A stretch of 11,710 nucleotides of DNA, from contig JAHBAO020000107.1 in the NCBI GenBank assembly GCA_018500065.2, positions 1-11,710 of the forward strand, read 5' to 3'. Position numbers and translations under genes: made by a program. The notes below the pieces were generated by a model that saw only the letters and a program-made list of their open reading frames with translations, made no database searches and was not told the origin of the DNA. Shown piece by piece: positions 1-5,891 of the stretch. This DNA is from Octadecabacter sp. (GTDB taxonomy: Bacteria > Pseudomonadota > Alphaproteobacteria > Rhodobacterales > Rhodobacteraceae). Numbering within the stretch: position 1 is the first letter of the stretch; each line of letters opens with the position of its first letter.

Positions 1-239
1 ACGATCACCCATGTGTCAAACGCAAAGACCGCCGCGCCGAGGTAGATGCCGGTGAGCAGGGCGATCACCATAAGGCCTGCGGAAAAGCGATAGAGGCGGT
101 AAGTGAGATCCCCGAGGGGGCCGAATTCACCCGTCTTGGCGTGGTCGCGTTTCCAATAGATCAGCGCGCGGGGGACGGCGAAGATGGATGTCATCCAACC
201 CATGACGCTGAGAATGTGTATGATTTTAATCCAATCCAT
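1..239 (-). CDS. HemJ/CopD-like membrane protein, 5' part only
   Basis: Seventy-nine codons are open from an ATG at 239 to the window edge, so the 3' end is missing. The visible protein begins with a hydrophobic segment (about residues 2-24) containing an early His (His8, in IIHILSVMGWM) and the pattern VPRALIYW. A basic and Gly-rich loop follows, then a second hydrophobic segment (about 55-78). This order (lysine, H, GW/AW, PR, Y) resembles the first half of the HemJ/CopD group of small haem- or copper-linked membrane proteins. HemJ is a protoporphyrinogen oxidase. The motif is not an exact HemJ signature (MGWMTSIFAVPR instead of the usual AWMAGLFYLPR type), so a CopD-like or related DUF is equally possible. 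I see no strong Shine-Dalgarno upstream of the ATG. It lies downstream of gabD on the same strand, but a spacer of about 390 bases makes a shared transcript unlikely. Confidence 0.55.
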   Translation of the reverse strand, partial: MDWIKIIHILSVMGWMTSIFAVPRALIYWKRDHAKTGEFGPLGDLTYRLYRFSAGLMVIALLTGIYLGAAVFAFDTWVI

Positions 240-549
240 AGACCTGTAATGGCGGATGGAGCGCGCGCGTGCAAGCGGCCCGAGGCAGCGAGGGCTGACG
301 GGCGATGGTTGGACAGATTTGTCGTGTTGCGTTTCTGGGCAAAGAGCGTGCCGTGGGGGTGTTTTACGTCCCCAAGGTCTGTGCGCTGCGACCTGTCTCT
401 GCACCCTATATATGCATGATGCGCGGGGGTGGTCTGTGAGACCGGCGGCTGTTTGACGTCCTAGGCGTGTGCAGTGTGATGGCCGAACACGGGTTAACCA
501 CGGGTGAAGATAGGGTGTTCAGGTTAGCGAAGTCTGAGGGGAGCGTTCG

Positions 550-568
550 GTGGGTGTTGCGCGCCCAC
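550..568 (-). other. Small stem-loop downstream of gabD
   Basis: GTGGGTG (550-556) and CGCCCAC (562-568) form a 7-bp stem with one G-T wobble and a 5-base loop, about 60 bases past the gabD stop. No T tract follows, so a terminator role is only possible. Confidence 0.25.
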
Positions 569-599
569 GATCCACGGCTGCGCCGCGATCCGAGGGCGG

Positions 600-623
600 G
601 TCCGAGGCCTGCAGGCCCCGGGT
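600..623 (-). terminator. Candidate hairpin terminator of gabD
   Basis: A perfect 12-base palindrome (GGCCTGCAGGCC, 606-617) sits 13 bases past the gabD stop codon. It extends outward after one mismatch (605/618) by about five more pairs, including G-T wobbles. No run of T follows on the minus strand, so it is not a textbook intrinsic terminator. It may instead block exonucleases or act together with Rho. Confidence 0.35.
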
Positions 624-629
624 TCGTCG

Positions 630-2108
630 TCAAACAGACATGCAGATGTATTTCATTTCCATGTAGTCATCCATGCCGTGGTGCGAACCTTCGCGCCCCA
701 AGCCGGATTGTTTGACGCCGCCGAACGGCGCGACTTCGGTGGAGATGATGCCAGTATTTACGCCAACGATGCCGTATTCCAACGCTTCGGCGACCTTATA
801 AACGCGGCTGAGGTCTTTGGCGTAGAAGTAAGAGGCGAGGCCGAAGATGGTGTCGTTGGCCAGCGCGATCACATCGTCTTCGTCCTCAAACTTGAACAGC
901 GGTGCGAAGGGCCCGAATGTTTCATCCGTGCTGACGAGCATGTCTTTGGTGGCTCCGGTCACAACGGTGGGTTCAAAAAACAGGGGGCCAAGGTTGGAGG
1001 CATTGCCGCCTGTCAGGATGTCGCCGCCCTTGGCCAAAGCATCGGCGAGGTGTTCGCGGACCTTGTCCACAGCGGCAGGCGAGATCAGCGGGCCGAGGGT
1101 TGTGGCATCAACCAAACCATCACCCATCGTCAGTGCTTCAACGGCGGTCTTCAGCTTTTGCGCAAATTCATCGTAAACGCCAGCCTGCACATAGATGCGG
1201 TTGGCACAAACGCAGGTCTGGCCGTTGTTGCGGAATTTACAGGCGATGGCACCGATGACGGCCTCATCAAGGTCGGCGTCATCAAACACGATAAACGGCG
1301 CGTTGCCGCCGAGTTCCATGGAGCATTTCATCACTTGGTCGGCGGCCTGTTTCAGCAGGATGCGGCCCACGGCTGTCGAGCCGGTAAAGGTCAGTTTGCG
1401 CACGGTCGGGTTTTCGCAGAATTCTTTGCCGGTGCCGGACGCATCCGTTGAGGGCAGCACAGAAAGCAGACCGTCAGGGATGCCGGCCTCTTGGGCGAGT
1501 TTCGCCATGGCGAGGGCGGACAGTGGTGTCAGTTCGGAGGGGCGGATGACGAAGGAACAGCCAGCAGCCAATGCGGGCGCGACTTTGCGGGCGATCATCG
1601 CGTTGGGGAAGTTCCAAGGCGTGATACCAGCGGCGACACCGATGGGCTGCTTGAGCACCGTGATGCGTTTGTCGGGCATATGGCCGGGGATGGTTTCACC
1701 GTAGGCGCGCTTGGCTTCTTCGGCGAACCATTCAACGAAGGACGCGCCATAGACGACTTCGCCACGGCTTTCGGCCATCGGCTTGCCCTGTTCGGCGGTC
1801 ATGATGATGGCGAGGTCTTCTTGGTTCGCCATGAGCAGGTCAAACCATTTGCGCAGGACATTGGCGCGGTCTTTGCCGGTGCGGGCGGCCCATGCGTGGC
1901 GCACTTTTTCGGCGACGGCAATTGCAGCTGCGATTTCTTCGCGGCTGAGGTCGGCGACTTGCGCGATCACATCACCACGCGCGGGGTTGCTTACATCGAA
2001 TGTTTTACCTGACTTGGCTTGCACCCATTTGCCGCCGACAAACGCGTCGCTACAGGCGAGGTCGGGGCGGGTGAGCATGGATTTGAGGTCTGTTTTGGAA
2101 TCAAGCAT
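630..2108 (-). CDS. gabD: NAD(P)-dependent succinate-semialdehyde dehydrogenase
   Basis: This aldehyde dehydrogenase oxidises succinate semialdehyde to succinate, the last step of the GABA shunt, in the cytoplasm. From the start at 2108 it is 492 residues, normal for the family. Visible motifs in order are PWNFP (about 164-168), the cofactor loop FTGSTAVG (241-248), the general base Glu265 in MELGGNAP, and the nucleophile Cys299 in GQTCVCANR. The C-terminus has the GVKQSGLGREGS motif. The stretch KFRNNGQTCVCAN and the end PFGGVKQSGLGREG match the SSADH subgroup closely. The frame opens at 2138, but I prefer the ATG at 2108: it has GGAG six bases upstream, and the extra ten codons overlap an operator-like dyad. 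One oddity is that the usual Lys of the KPxxxTP cofactor motif reads Arg (RPSELTP; codon 1542-1544, CGC). Glutarate semialdehyde is an alternative substrate. No transaminase (gabT) lies in the window. Confidence 0.9.
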   Translation of the reverse strand: MLDSKTDLKSMLTRPDLACSDAFVGGKWVQAKSGKTFDVSNPARGDVIAQVADLSREEIAAAIAVAEKVRHAWAARTGKDRANVLRKWFDLLMANQEDLAIIMTAEQGKPMAESRGEVVYGASFVEWFAEEAKRAYGETIPGHMPDKRITVLKQPIGVAAGITPWNFPNAMIARKVAPALAAGCSFVIRPSELTPLSALAMAKLAQEAGIPDGLLSVLPSTDASGTGKEFCENPTVRKLTFTGSTAVGRILLKQAADQVMKCSMELGGNAPFIVFDDADLDEAVIGAIACKFRNNGQTCVCANRIYVQAGVYDEFAQKLKTAVEALTMGDGLVDATTLGPLISPAAVDKVREHLADALAKGGDILTGGNASNLGPLFFEPTVVTGATKDMLVSTDETFGPFAPLFKFEDEDDVIALANDTIFGLASYFYAKDLSRVYKVAEALEYGIVGVNTGIISTEVAPFGGVKQSGLGREGSHHGMDDYMEMKYICMSV

Positions 2109-2128
2109 GGTTTTCTCCGGCATGGGTT

Positions 2129-2146
2129 TGGCGTACATTTACGCCA
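2129..2146. promoter_or_regulatory. Perfect 7+7 dyad, candidate operator between divergent genes
   Basis: TGGCGTA (2129-2135) and TACGCCA (2140-2146) are exact inverted copies separated by four bases. The dyad lies 21 bases upstream of the gabD start at 2108 and 30 bases upstream of the hydrolase start at 2176. The 67-base spacer (2109-2175) must hold the promoters and leaders of both genes, so a dimeric repressor or activator bound here could control both. I cannot assign -35/-10 boxes with confidence, and no regulator gene is in the window. Confidence 0.5.
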
Positions 2147-2175
2147 GAGCGACACATTGTCCATGATGAGGTTTC

Positions 2176-2952
2176 ATGACACCTGACCAAGCCTATGCAA
2201 ACGCAGCCTTTATTCCCGATGGTGAGCGGTATTATGACCTGTGGGAGGCCAAAGCCGCGGCGTTTCGATTAGGGCAAGATGCGAAACTGTTGGGCGTGTC
2301 TTATGGGGCGGGTTCGCGCCAGTCTTTTGATATGTATCCCGCCACAGGGACGCCGCGCGGGACGGTTATTGTGGTGCACGGCGGGTACTGGATGGCGGGG
2401 TCGCCTGCAATGTTTTCGCATTTGGCGGCGGGGGCTTTGGCGGCGGGATATGCCTGCGCTATGCCGTCCCATACGCTTGCGCCGGATGCGTGCATTTCAG
2501 ATATCACGGGCGAAGTTGGCGATGCGATAACAGCAATCGCTGCCCAGACGAATGGGCCGCTATTCTTGGTCGGCCATTCGGCGGGGGGGCATTTGGTGGC
2601 GCGGATGGCTTGCGCAGACATGGCGGCGGATTGGTCGCCGCGGGTGCACCGGATCATGGCGATTTCGCCACTCAGCGATCTGGCGCCGTTGATGGAAACC
2701 ACAATGAACGACACGTTAGGTATTGATGCGGCAGAAGCAAAACACGAAAGCCCGATCCACCATGCAGCCCAAGATATTCCAGTCACCGTCTGGGTTGGCG
2801 GCGGCGAGCGGCCTGCGTTTCTGGATCAAGCGAAGTGGTTGCACGACGCTTGGGGCTGCGATCTGACGGTTGAGGGCGAAAAGCACCATTTTGATGTGAT
2901 TGAAGGGTTGGAAGACCCGACAAGCGCGATGATGCGCGCGCTTTTGGCCTAG
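2176..2952 (+). CDS. Alpha/beta hydrolase, arylformamidase/esterase-like
   Basis: This 258-residue protein has an alpha/beta-hydrolase architecture of the HSL/kynurenine-formamidase type. The oxyanion-hole motif HGGYW is at 68-72, the nucleophile elbow GHSAGG at 133-138 (Ser135), and a likely acid at Glu211 in VGGGERPAF. The catalytic His is probably His238 in KHHFDVIEGL. The combination of HGGYW near residue 70 with HFDVIE near the end is typical of arylformamidase-like proteins, which hydrolyse N-formylkynurenine in tryptophan breakdown. Many homologues are esterases of unknown substrate, and no kynurenine-pathway gene is nearby, so I do not give it a kyn symbol. There is no signal peptide, so it should be cytoplasmic. 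The start has GAGG four bases upstream. It diverges from gabD and ends eight bases before the convergent stop of the next gene, leaving no room for a separate terminator. Confidence 0.75.
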   Translation: MTPDQAYANAAFIPDGERYYDLWEAKAAAFRLGQDAKLLGVSYGAGSRQSFDMYPATGTPRGTVIVVHGGYWMAGSPAMFSHLAAGALAAGYACAMPSHTLAPDACISDITGEVGDAITAIAAQTNGPLFLVGHSAGGHLVARMACADMAADWSPRVHRIMAISPLSDLAPLMETTMNDTLGIDAAEAKHESPIHHAAQDIPVTVWVGGGERPAFLDQAKWLHDAWGCDLTVEGEKHHFDVIEGLEDPTSAMMRALLA

Positions 2953-2960
2953 CTGCCGAT

Positions 2961-3359
2961 TTAGTTCACGGTGCATTGGCCAAGGAAAGAGACGCGGTCG
3001 TCCACCAATTTATCGGTCGCATAGCCGCGATCTGACAGCAGGAAATACGTGTTTGCCTCGCTTGCAATTTGCCTAGGGCCGACAAAGTGAAGCATTGGGC
3101 GGGCGGCTGAAATTCGGTCGATGCCGTAGATGATTTCAACGTCGTTCGGTTCAATGAGCGCACCGCCAAGATCATCCGAGAGCGACGCGCCCTTAATCAG
3201 ACCTAAGGCGTAATCGGTGGCGTCTATTTCAGAGGGGAATGTGCCAGAAAAGACGTTCAGCTTGTCTGACTGCACGGGGGTTAAGCTAGGGGCCGTTTTA
3301 GTGGTGCTGCGACTGTTGCCTAGAAACGGATAAAGTAACAGTTTTAAGATGTTACGCAT
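2961..3359 (-). CDS. Hypothetical protein, 132 aa
   Basis: I do not recognise this protein with confidence. It starts at an ATG with GGAG six bases upstream, which supports the start. The first 14 residues are hydrophobic and basic (MRNILKLLLYPFLG) but short for a membrane helix or signal peptide. The rest looks like a small soluble alpha/beta domain: FSGTFPSEIDATDYAL near 38-53, an acidic stretch to about 75, then SEANTYFLLSDRGYA near the end. The G-x-F-x-SE-x-D-x-x-x-Y pattern and the later N-x-x-FLL weakly recall the DUF4284/immunity-22 type, but this is a guess. A tiny ORF ends with a TGATG overlap on its start codon. It is convergent with the hydrolase gene and divergent from the L,D-transpeptidase gene. 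No toxin gene is visible beside it. Confidence 0.6.
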   Translation of the reverse strand: MRNILKLLLYPFLGNSRSTTKTAPSLTPVQSDKLNVFSGTFPSEIDATDYALGLIKGASLSDDLGGALIEPNDVEIIYGIDRISAARPMLHFVGPRQIASEANTYFLLSDRGYATDKLVDDRVSFLGQCTVN

Positions 3360-3403
3360 CAGGTGCTCCGCTTTTTGGCGAGGTTGATTTTCTTGAGGGT
3401 CAT
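3359..3403 (-). CDS. Possible 14-codon leader ORF coupled to the 132-aa gene
   Basis: On the minus strand an ATG at 3403-3401 has AAGGA six bases upstream. It opens a 14-codon frame (MTLKKINLAKKRST) whose TGA shares its last base with the ATG of the 132-residue protein (TGATG). The same frame can be extended in phase to an ATG at 3433 (24 codons, weaker ribosome-binding site), and an in-frame TAA lies just above that. It could be a translated leader that couples ribosomes to the next gene, or chance. The peptide is strongly basic (5 Lys/Arg in 14). Confidence 0.3.
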   Translation of the reverse strand: MTLKKINLAKKRST

Positions 3404-3586
3404 TTCTTGTCCTTCATAGCGCGTTTTGTGCATGGTGCGGTTGTGTCCAGCTTGGGGTTATGGGTGGCAGATTTCCAGAAATTAGTTTTGCGTGCCAAAA
3501 TCTGTTGCTTGCAGCGCATATAAGGGGTGGTTTTGCGATAGATGTCGCTGTTAGTGTGCGTGAAAGGCACACCGTTGAGGACTAAT
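3360..3586. promoter_or_regulatory. Divergent spacer upstream of the transpeptidase gene
   Basis: This spacer must hold promoters for both the minus-strand orphan gene and the plus-strand transpeptidase. A short inverted repeat (ATTTC-CA-GAAAT, 3471-3482) and a TATAAG hexamer (3519-3524, possible -10) are visible. I cannot pair the hexamer with a well-spaced -35. Apart from the tiny leader ORF I see no other gene. Confidence 0.3.
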
Positions 3587-4384
3587 ATGCTGATTGCCCC
3601 ACGTTATTTCCGCAAAGCGCTAGGCATCCTAGGCTTCGCAATGCTCGCCGCGTGTACAACTGAAGTTGAGATGGTTGGCGACGTGCCAGCAACGGAGATC
3701 GTGGAAGGGTACGGCGTCCTTGAAGATGGCGAATACACGTTGCCGCCAATCCCGCCGGAGTACTTGCAAGGTGTGAACCGGCGCGCGGTTGTTGAATACA
3801 ACGGGCCGGAACGCGCGGGCACGATTGTGATCGATCCCCATGCCAAGCTTTTGTATTTCGTTGAAGAAGACGGCATGGCACGGCGCTACGCGATTGCGGT
3901 CGGCCGCCAAGGCGCGCGCATGCGCCGCCCGTCCATTATTCAGCTGAAACGCGAATGGCCCGGTTGGACGCCGACGGCTAACATGCTGCGTCGTCAGCCA
4001 GAGGTGTATGGTGCCTTCGCGCAGGGTGTCGAGGGTGGGTTGGCCAGCCCGCTTGGGGCGCGTGGATTGTATCTGTTCCAGAACGGCCGCGACACGCACT
4101 TCCGCATTCACGGCACCAACGATCTGCCGTCCATCGGGAACTCCGGTTCTGCGGGCTGTATCCGCATGTTCAACCACGACATCATTGATCTGTACCCGCG
4201 TGTTCCCAACGGGACGCGTGTTGTTGTGCGCACCAAGTCCGCTTCGGTTGAATTGGAGGGCGAAGAGCTTGCCAATCGCGGTGCCATTCTTGAGCCAAAC
4301 ATCGTTGATCCCGACCTGATTTACGGCACGGACGATGACGCCGAGGACGAAGGTGTGGCTGCGGTAGACGATACCGACGCCTAA
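3587..4384 (+). CDS. Lipoprotein L,D-transpeptidase (YkuD domain)
   Basis: This enzyme of 265 residues is predicted to cross-link peptidoglycan or attach proteins to it in the periplasm. The N-terminus is a lipoprotein signal: basic RYFRK, a hydrophobic core, then the lipobox LAAC with the lipidated Cys at residue 23. The residue after it is Thr rather than Asp, so outer-membrane sorting is expected. The YkuD domain runs from about 77 to 215. It shows the conserved HGTND motif (His175) and the active site S-G-S-A-G-C-I-R-M with nucleophile Cys191 and Arg193. The C-terminal tail of about 25 residues is rich in Asp/Glu. The frame opens at 3542, but the ATG at 3587 has GAGG six bases upstream and puts the signal peptide at the very start. 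A tandem hairpin region follows the gene. The class is clear; whether it makes 3-3 cross-links or acts in protein tethering cannot be read from sequence. Confidence 0.9.
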   Translation: MLIAPRYFRKALGILGFAMLAACTTEVEMVGDVPATEIVEGYGVLEDGEYTLPPIPPEYLQGVNRRAVVEYNGPERAGTIVIDPHAKLLYFVEEDGMARRYAIAVGRQGARMRRPSIIQLKREWPGWTPTANMLRRQPEVYGAFAQGVEGGLASPLGARGLYLFQNGRDTHFRIHGTNDLPSIGNSGSAGCIRMFNHDIIDLYPRVPNGTRVVVRTKSASVELEGEELANRGAILEPNIVDPDLIYGTDDDAEDEGVAAVDDTDA

Positions 4385-4445
4385 AGTGTGAAAACCTGAT
4401 TGCCGTGCCACAACACATGGCCGCATATCCTGTGCAAGATGCGTA

Positions 4446-4480
4446 TGCGATCACGTCGCAAAGGTCTGGAGAACCGGACC
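4446..4480 (+). terminator. Tandem stem-loops after the transpeptidase gene
   Basis: Two adjacent hairpins lie 61 bases past the stop: TGCGA/TCGCA (4446-4460, 5-base loop) and GGTCTGG/CCGGACC (4463-4480, 4-base loop AGAA, one G-T pair). The sequence after the second begins GTTT but then is mixed, so the T tract is poor. They probably separate the transpeptidase transcript from the downstream operon. Confidence 0.4.
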
Positions 4481-4579
4481 GTTTGGCGCAAGATTTCCGT
4501 TTTCTTCCTACGCGTGCCATGAAATTGTCGTTAACATCACTTACATAACGCATACCAGTTTATTGAAGTGAGGAAGACT

Positions 4580-5656
4580 ATGGCCGATTTTGACGCGCAA
4601 ATCCGTAAATCCCAGACCGAGGTTGCGGAAGCTCAATCCAAAATTTCAGAGCTTACCAGCCGGATTGAAACCGCGCGCCAGAAGATGGCAGAAGGCACGG
4701 ACATTGCTGTTGATATCGAAAATGCGTCCTTGGAAGATGTGCATGCGCATACCGAATTGATGAACGCGAATATCGCGGAACTGATTATGGGGCTGGATGA
4801 TGTGACGTCTGGGTTCCAACAGGACTTTGATGAGATGCGCTCCAAGACCGGTTGGGAAAGTTTTGTTGGTTTCTTCAGTGGTGCTAAGTCGGATTCCATG
4901 CGCGAAGAGCGGATGCGGTCCGCGTCTGTGGATGACAAACTTCAGGACCTGATTTCAAAGTCTGACGTGATTACCAAACTGCTCGAGAACCAGTTGGTGA
5001 TTTTGGAAGAGCAGAAGACCAAGGTTGAGGGCAATCTGGGTGGCACATTGAAGGAACGCGAAACCGTTGTCGGTGAGCTTGAGGCGATCCGCGCTGAGAT
5101 ACTCGGCATGGACCCTGCGATCATCACGCTTGAGAATAAGATTTCCGTTGAGCAAGACGCCGCCGCGCGTACCAAGCTGGAAACAGAACTGGCGAAGATG
5201 AACGGGGCCTATAACGAGGCCGTGCAACAAGAGCAGGTGAAACTTGCGAAGTCGCAAACGCTGGAACGCTACATTGAGAAGGGCAAGACCTGGATCGACA
5301 GTTTGCAGAACCAAGCGGCGACGCAGATGGTGCTGATCAACAAGCTGCAAACAGACACCAAGCAGCGGGTTGTGCTGTACGACGCCCTGACGAAATCCTT
5401 GAAGACGGCACAGCAACAAGACGTGGCGCACCGCATCAACGAGATCGGCGTGAAGACGGACCAAGAGGCGCAAACCGCAATGGCGGCGATTGGGTCTGCC
5501 ACGAACGCACGCATGGCCGAGATGATGGAAGCCCATGAGGACCACATGGTGTTTGCGCGCGAAGTGCTGGAGCAAAAGGCGAAAGCGGACGAGCGTTTCA
5601 TGCGTCGTTTCCAGAAGATCGTCGAGAAGCACGACAGCAATGAATATGGGGCGTAG
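4580..5656 (+). CDS. Coiled-coil protein, first gene of the AAA/membrane operon
   Basis: I do not recognise a named family. From the ATG at 4580 (GAGGA five bases upstream; the frame opens at 4568) it has 358 residues, very rich in Glu, Gln, Lys and Ala, with almost no Pro or Cys. Long heptad-like helices cover about residues 5-70, 110-235 and 255-350, so it is probably an elongated helical bundle. Between the first two helices is a short aromatic patch, GWESFVGFFSG (91-101), the only hydrophobic stretch and a possible membrane or partner contact. There is no signal peptide or transmembrane helix, so it should be cytoplasmic. Size and helical plan recall TelA/toxic-anion-resistance proteins or PspA-like coiled coils, but I see no diagnostic motif of either. 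The next gene overlaps its end. Its place first in an operon with an AAA ATPase suggests it could be a substrate, scaffold or adaptor of that motor. Confidence 0.8.
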   Translation: MADFDAQIRKSQTEVAEAQSKISELTSRIETARQKMAEGTDIAVDIENASLEDVHAHTELMNANIAELIMGLDDVTSGFQQDFDEMRSKTGWESFVGFFSGAKSDSMREERMRSASVDDKLQDLISKSDVITKLLENQLVILEEQKTKVEGNLGGTLKERETVVGELEAIRAEILGMDPAIITLENKISVEQDAAARTKLETELAKMNGAYNEAVQQEQVKLAKSQTLERYIEKGKTWIDSLQNQAATQMVLINKLQTDTKQRVVLYDALTKSLKTAQQQDVAHRINEIGVKTDQEAQTAMAAIGSATNARMAEMMEAHEDHMVFAREVLEQKAKADERFMRRFQKIVEKHDSNEYGA

Positions 5657-5867
5657 ATCGTTTTCACTGCGCCGCTTTTTGTCGGGACCGCTGGGCTTGT
5701 TCTGTTTTGGCGTCCTCTGTCTGGTTTTGCTTTGGAAGACAGGTATTATTCTGTTTTTCTGGGGTGGGTTTGTCGGCGTGGTTGGTGGACTGCTGAAATG
5801 GCGGTTCAGCTACCCAAGCTATGGTAATTCCAAGACCGAACATCAAGCATATCGTGCATGGTGGTGA
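5640..5867 (+). CDS. Small two-helix membrane protein, 75 aa
   Basis: This small protein is not a recognised family. Its ATG (5640) lies inside the 3' end of the coiled-coil gene, a 17-base overlap that suggests translational coupling; an in-frame ATG two codons later (5646) is an alternative. The N-terminus is basic (RRSFSLRR), followed by two hydrophobic segments (about 14-32 and 35-53). The cytoplasmic-type tail is polar and ends in WW. The second segment carries a glycine zipper, Gly42-xxx-Gly46-xxx-Gly50, which usually mediates close helix packing. Both ends are probably on the cytoplasmic side. Only the downstream part of this open frame is plausibly coding, since upstream it shadows the coiled-coil gene. 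Confidence 0.65.
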   Translation: MNMGRRSFSLRRFLSGPLGLFCFGVLCLVLLWKTGIILFFWGGFVGVVGGLLKWRFSYPSYGNSKTEHQAYRAWW

Positions 5868-5891
5868 TATCGCAATGCAAAGCCTTTCGGA

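Larger units (their letters stand above)
240..629. other. Gene-free spacer between gabD and the HemJ/CopD-like gene
   Basis: I find no convincing coding region here. Short open frames exist on both strands, but they lack ribosome-binding sites and recognisable protein character. I see no tRNA-like cloverleaf. Visible structure is limited to small inverted repeats: 431-443 (GGTCT-GTG-AGACC), 550-568 and 600-623. An AT-rich patch at about 404-417 (CCTATATATGCATG) could contribute to a promoter for the minus-strand gene at 239, but I cannot pair it with a good -35 element. Such a long spacer could hide a small RNA. Confidence 0.5.

Noticed and set aside
480..560. Possible replication-origin or CtrA-type motifs (GGTTAACC-like, GTGGAT-like words) in the long spacer; similar TTAAC word at 4531-4544
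   Set aside because: No DnaA-box cluster or AT-rich unwinding region is visible, and the CtrA-like words have wrong spacing or are single half-sites.
678..1451. 257-codon plus-strand open frame opposite gabD
   Set aside because: Antisense to a complete, conserved dehydrogenase; its Gly/Val/Asp-rich translation mirrors gabD codons and has no family resemblance.
3629..4426. 265-codon minus-strand open frame opposite the L,D-transpeptidase gene
   Set aside because: Shadow of a gene with an intact lipobox and YkuD active site; no independent start signal or domain.
4525..4553. TTGTCG followed by ACGCAT as a sigma-70 promoter of the AAA operon
   Set aside because: Spacing of 17 is right but the -10 match is poor, and the better AT-rich hexamers nearby are at the wrong distance.
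4955..5632. 225-codon minus-strand frame opposite the coiled-coil gene
   Set aside because: Leu/His/Arg-rich translation is the complement of Glu/Lys/Gln codons; no independent evidence.
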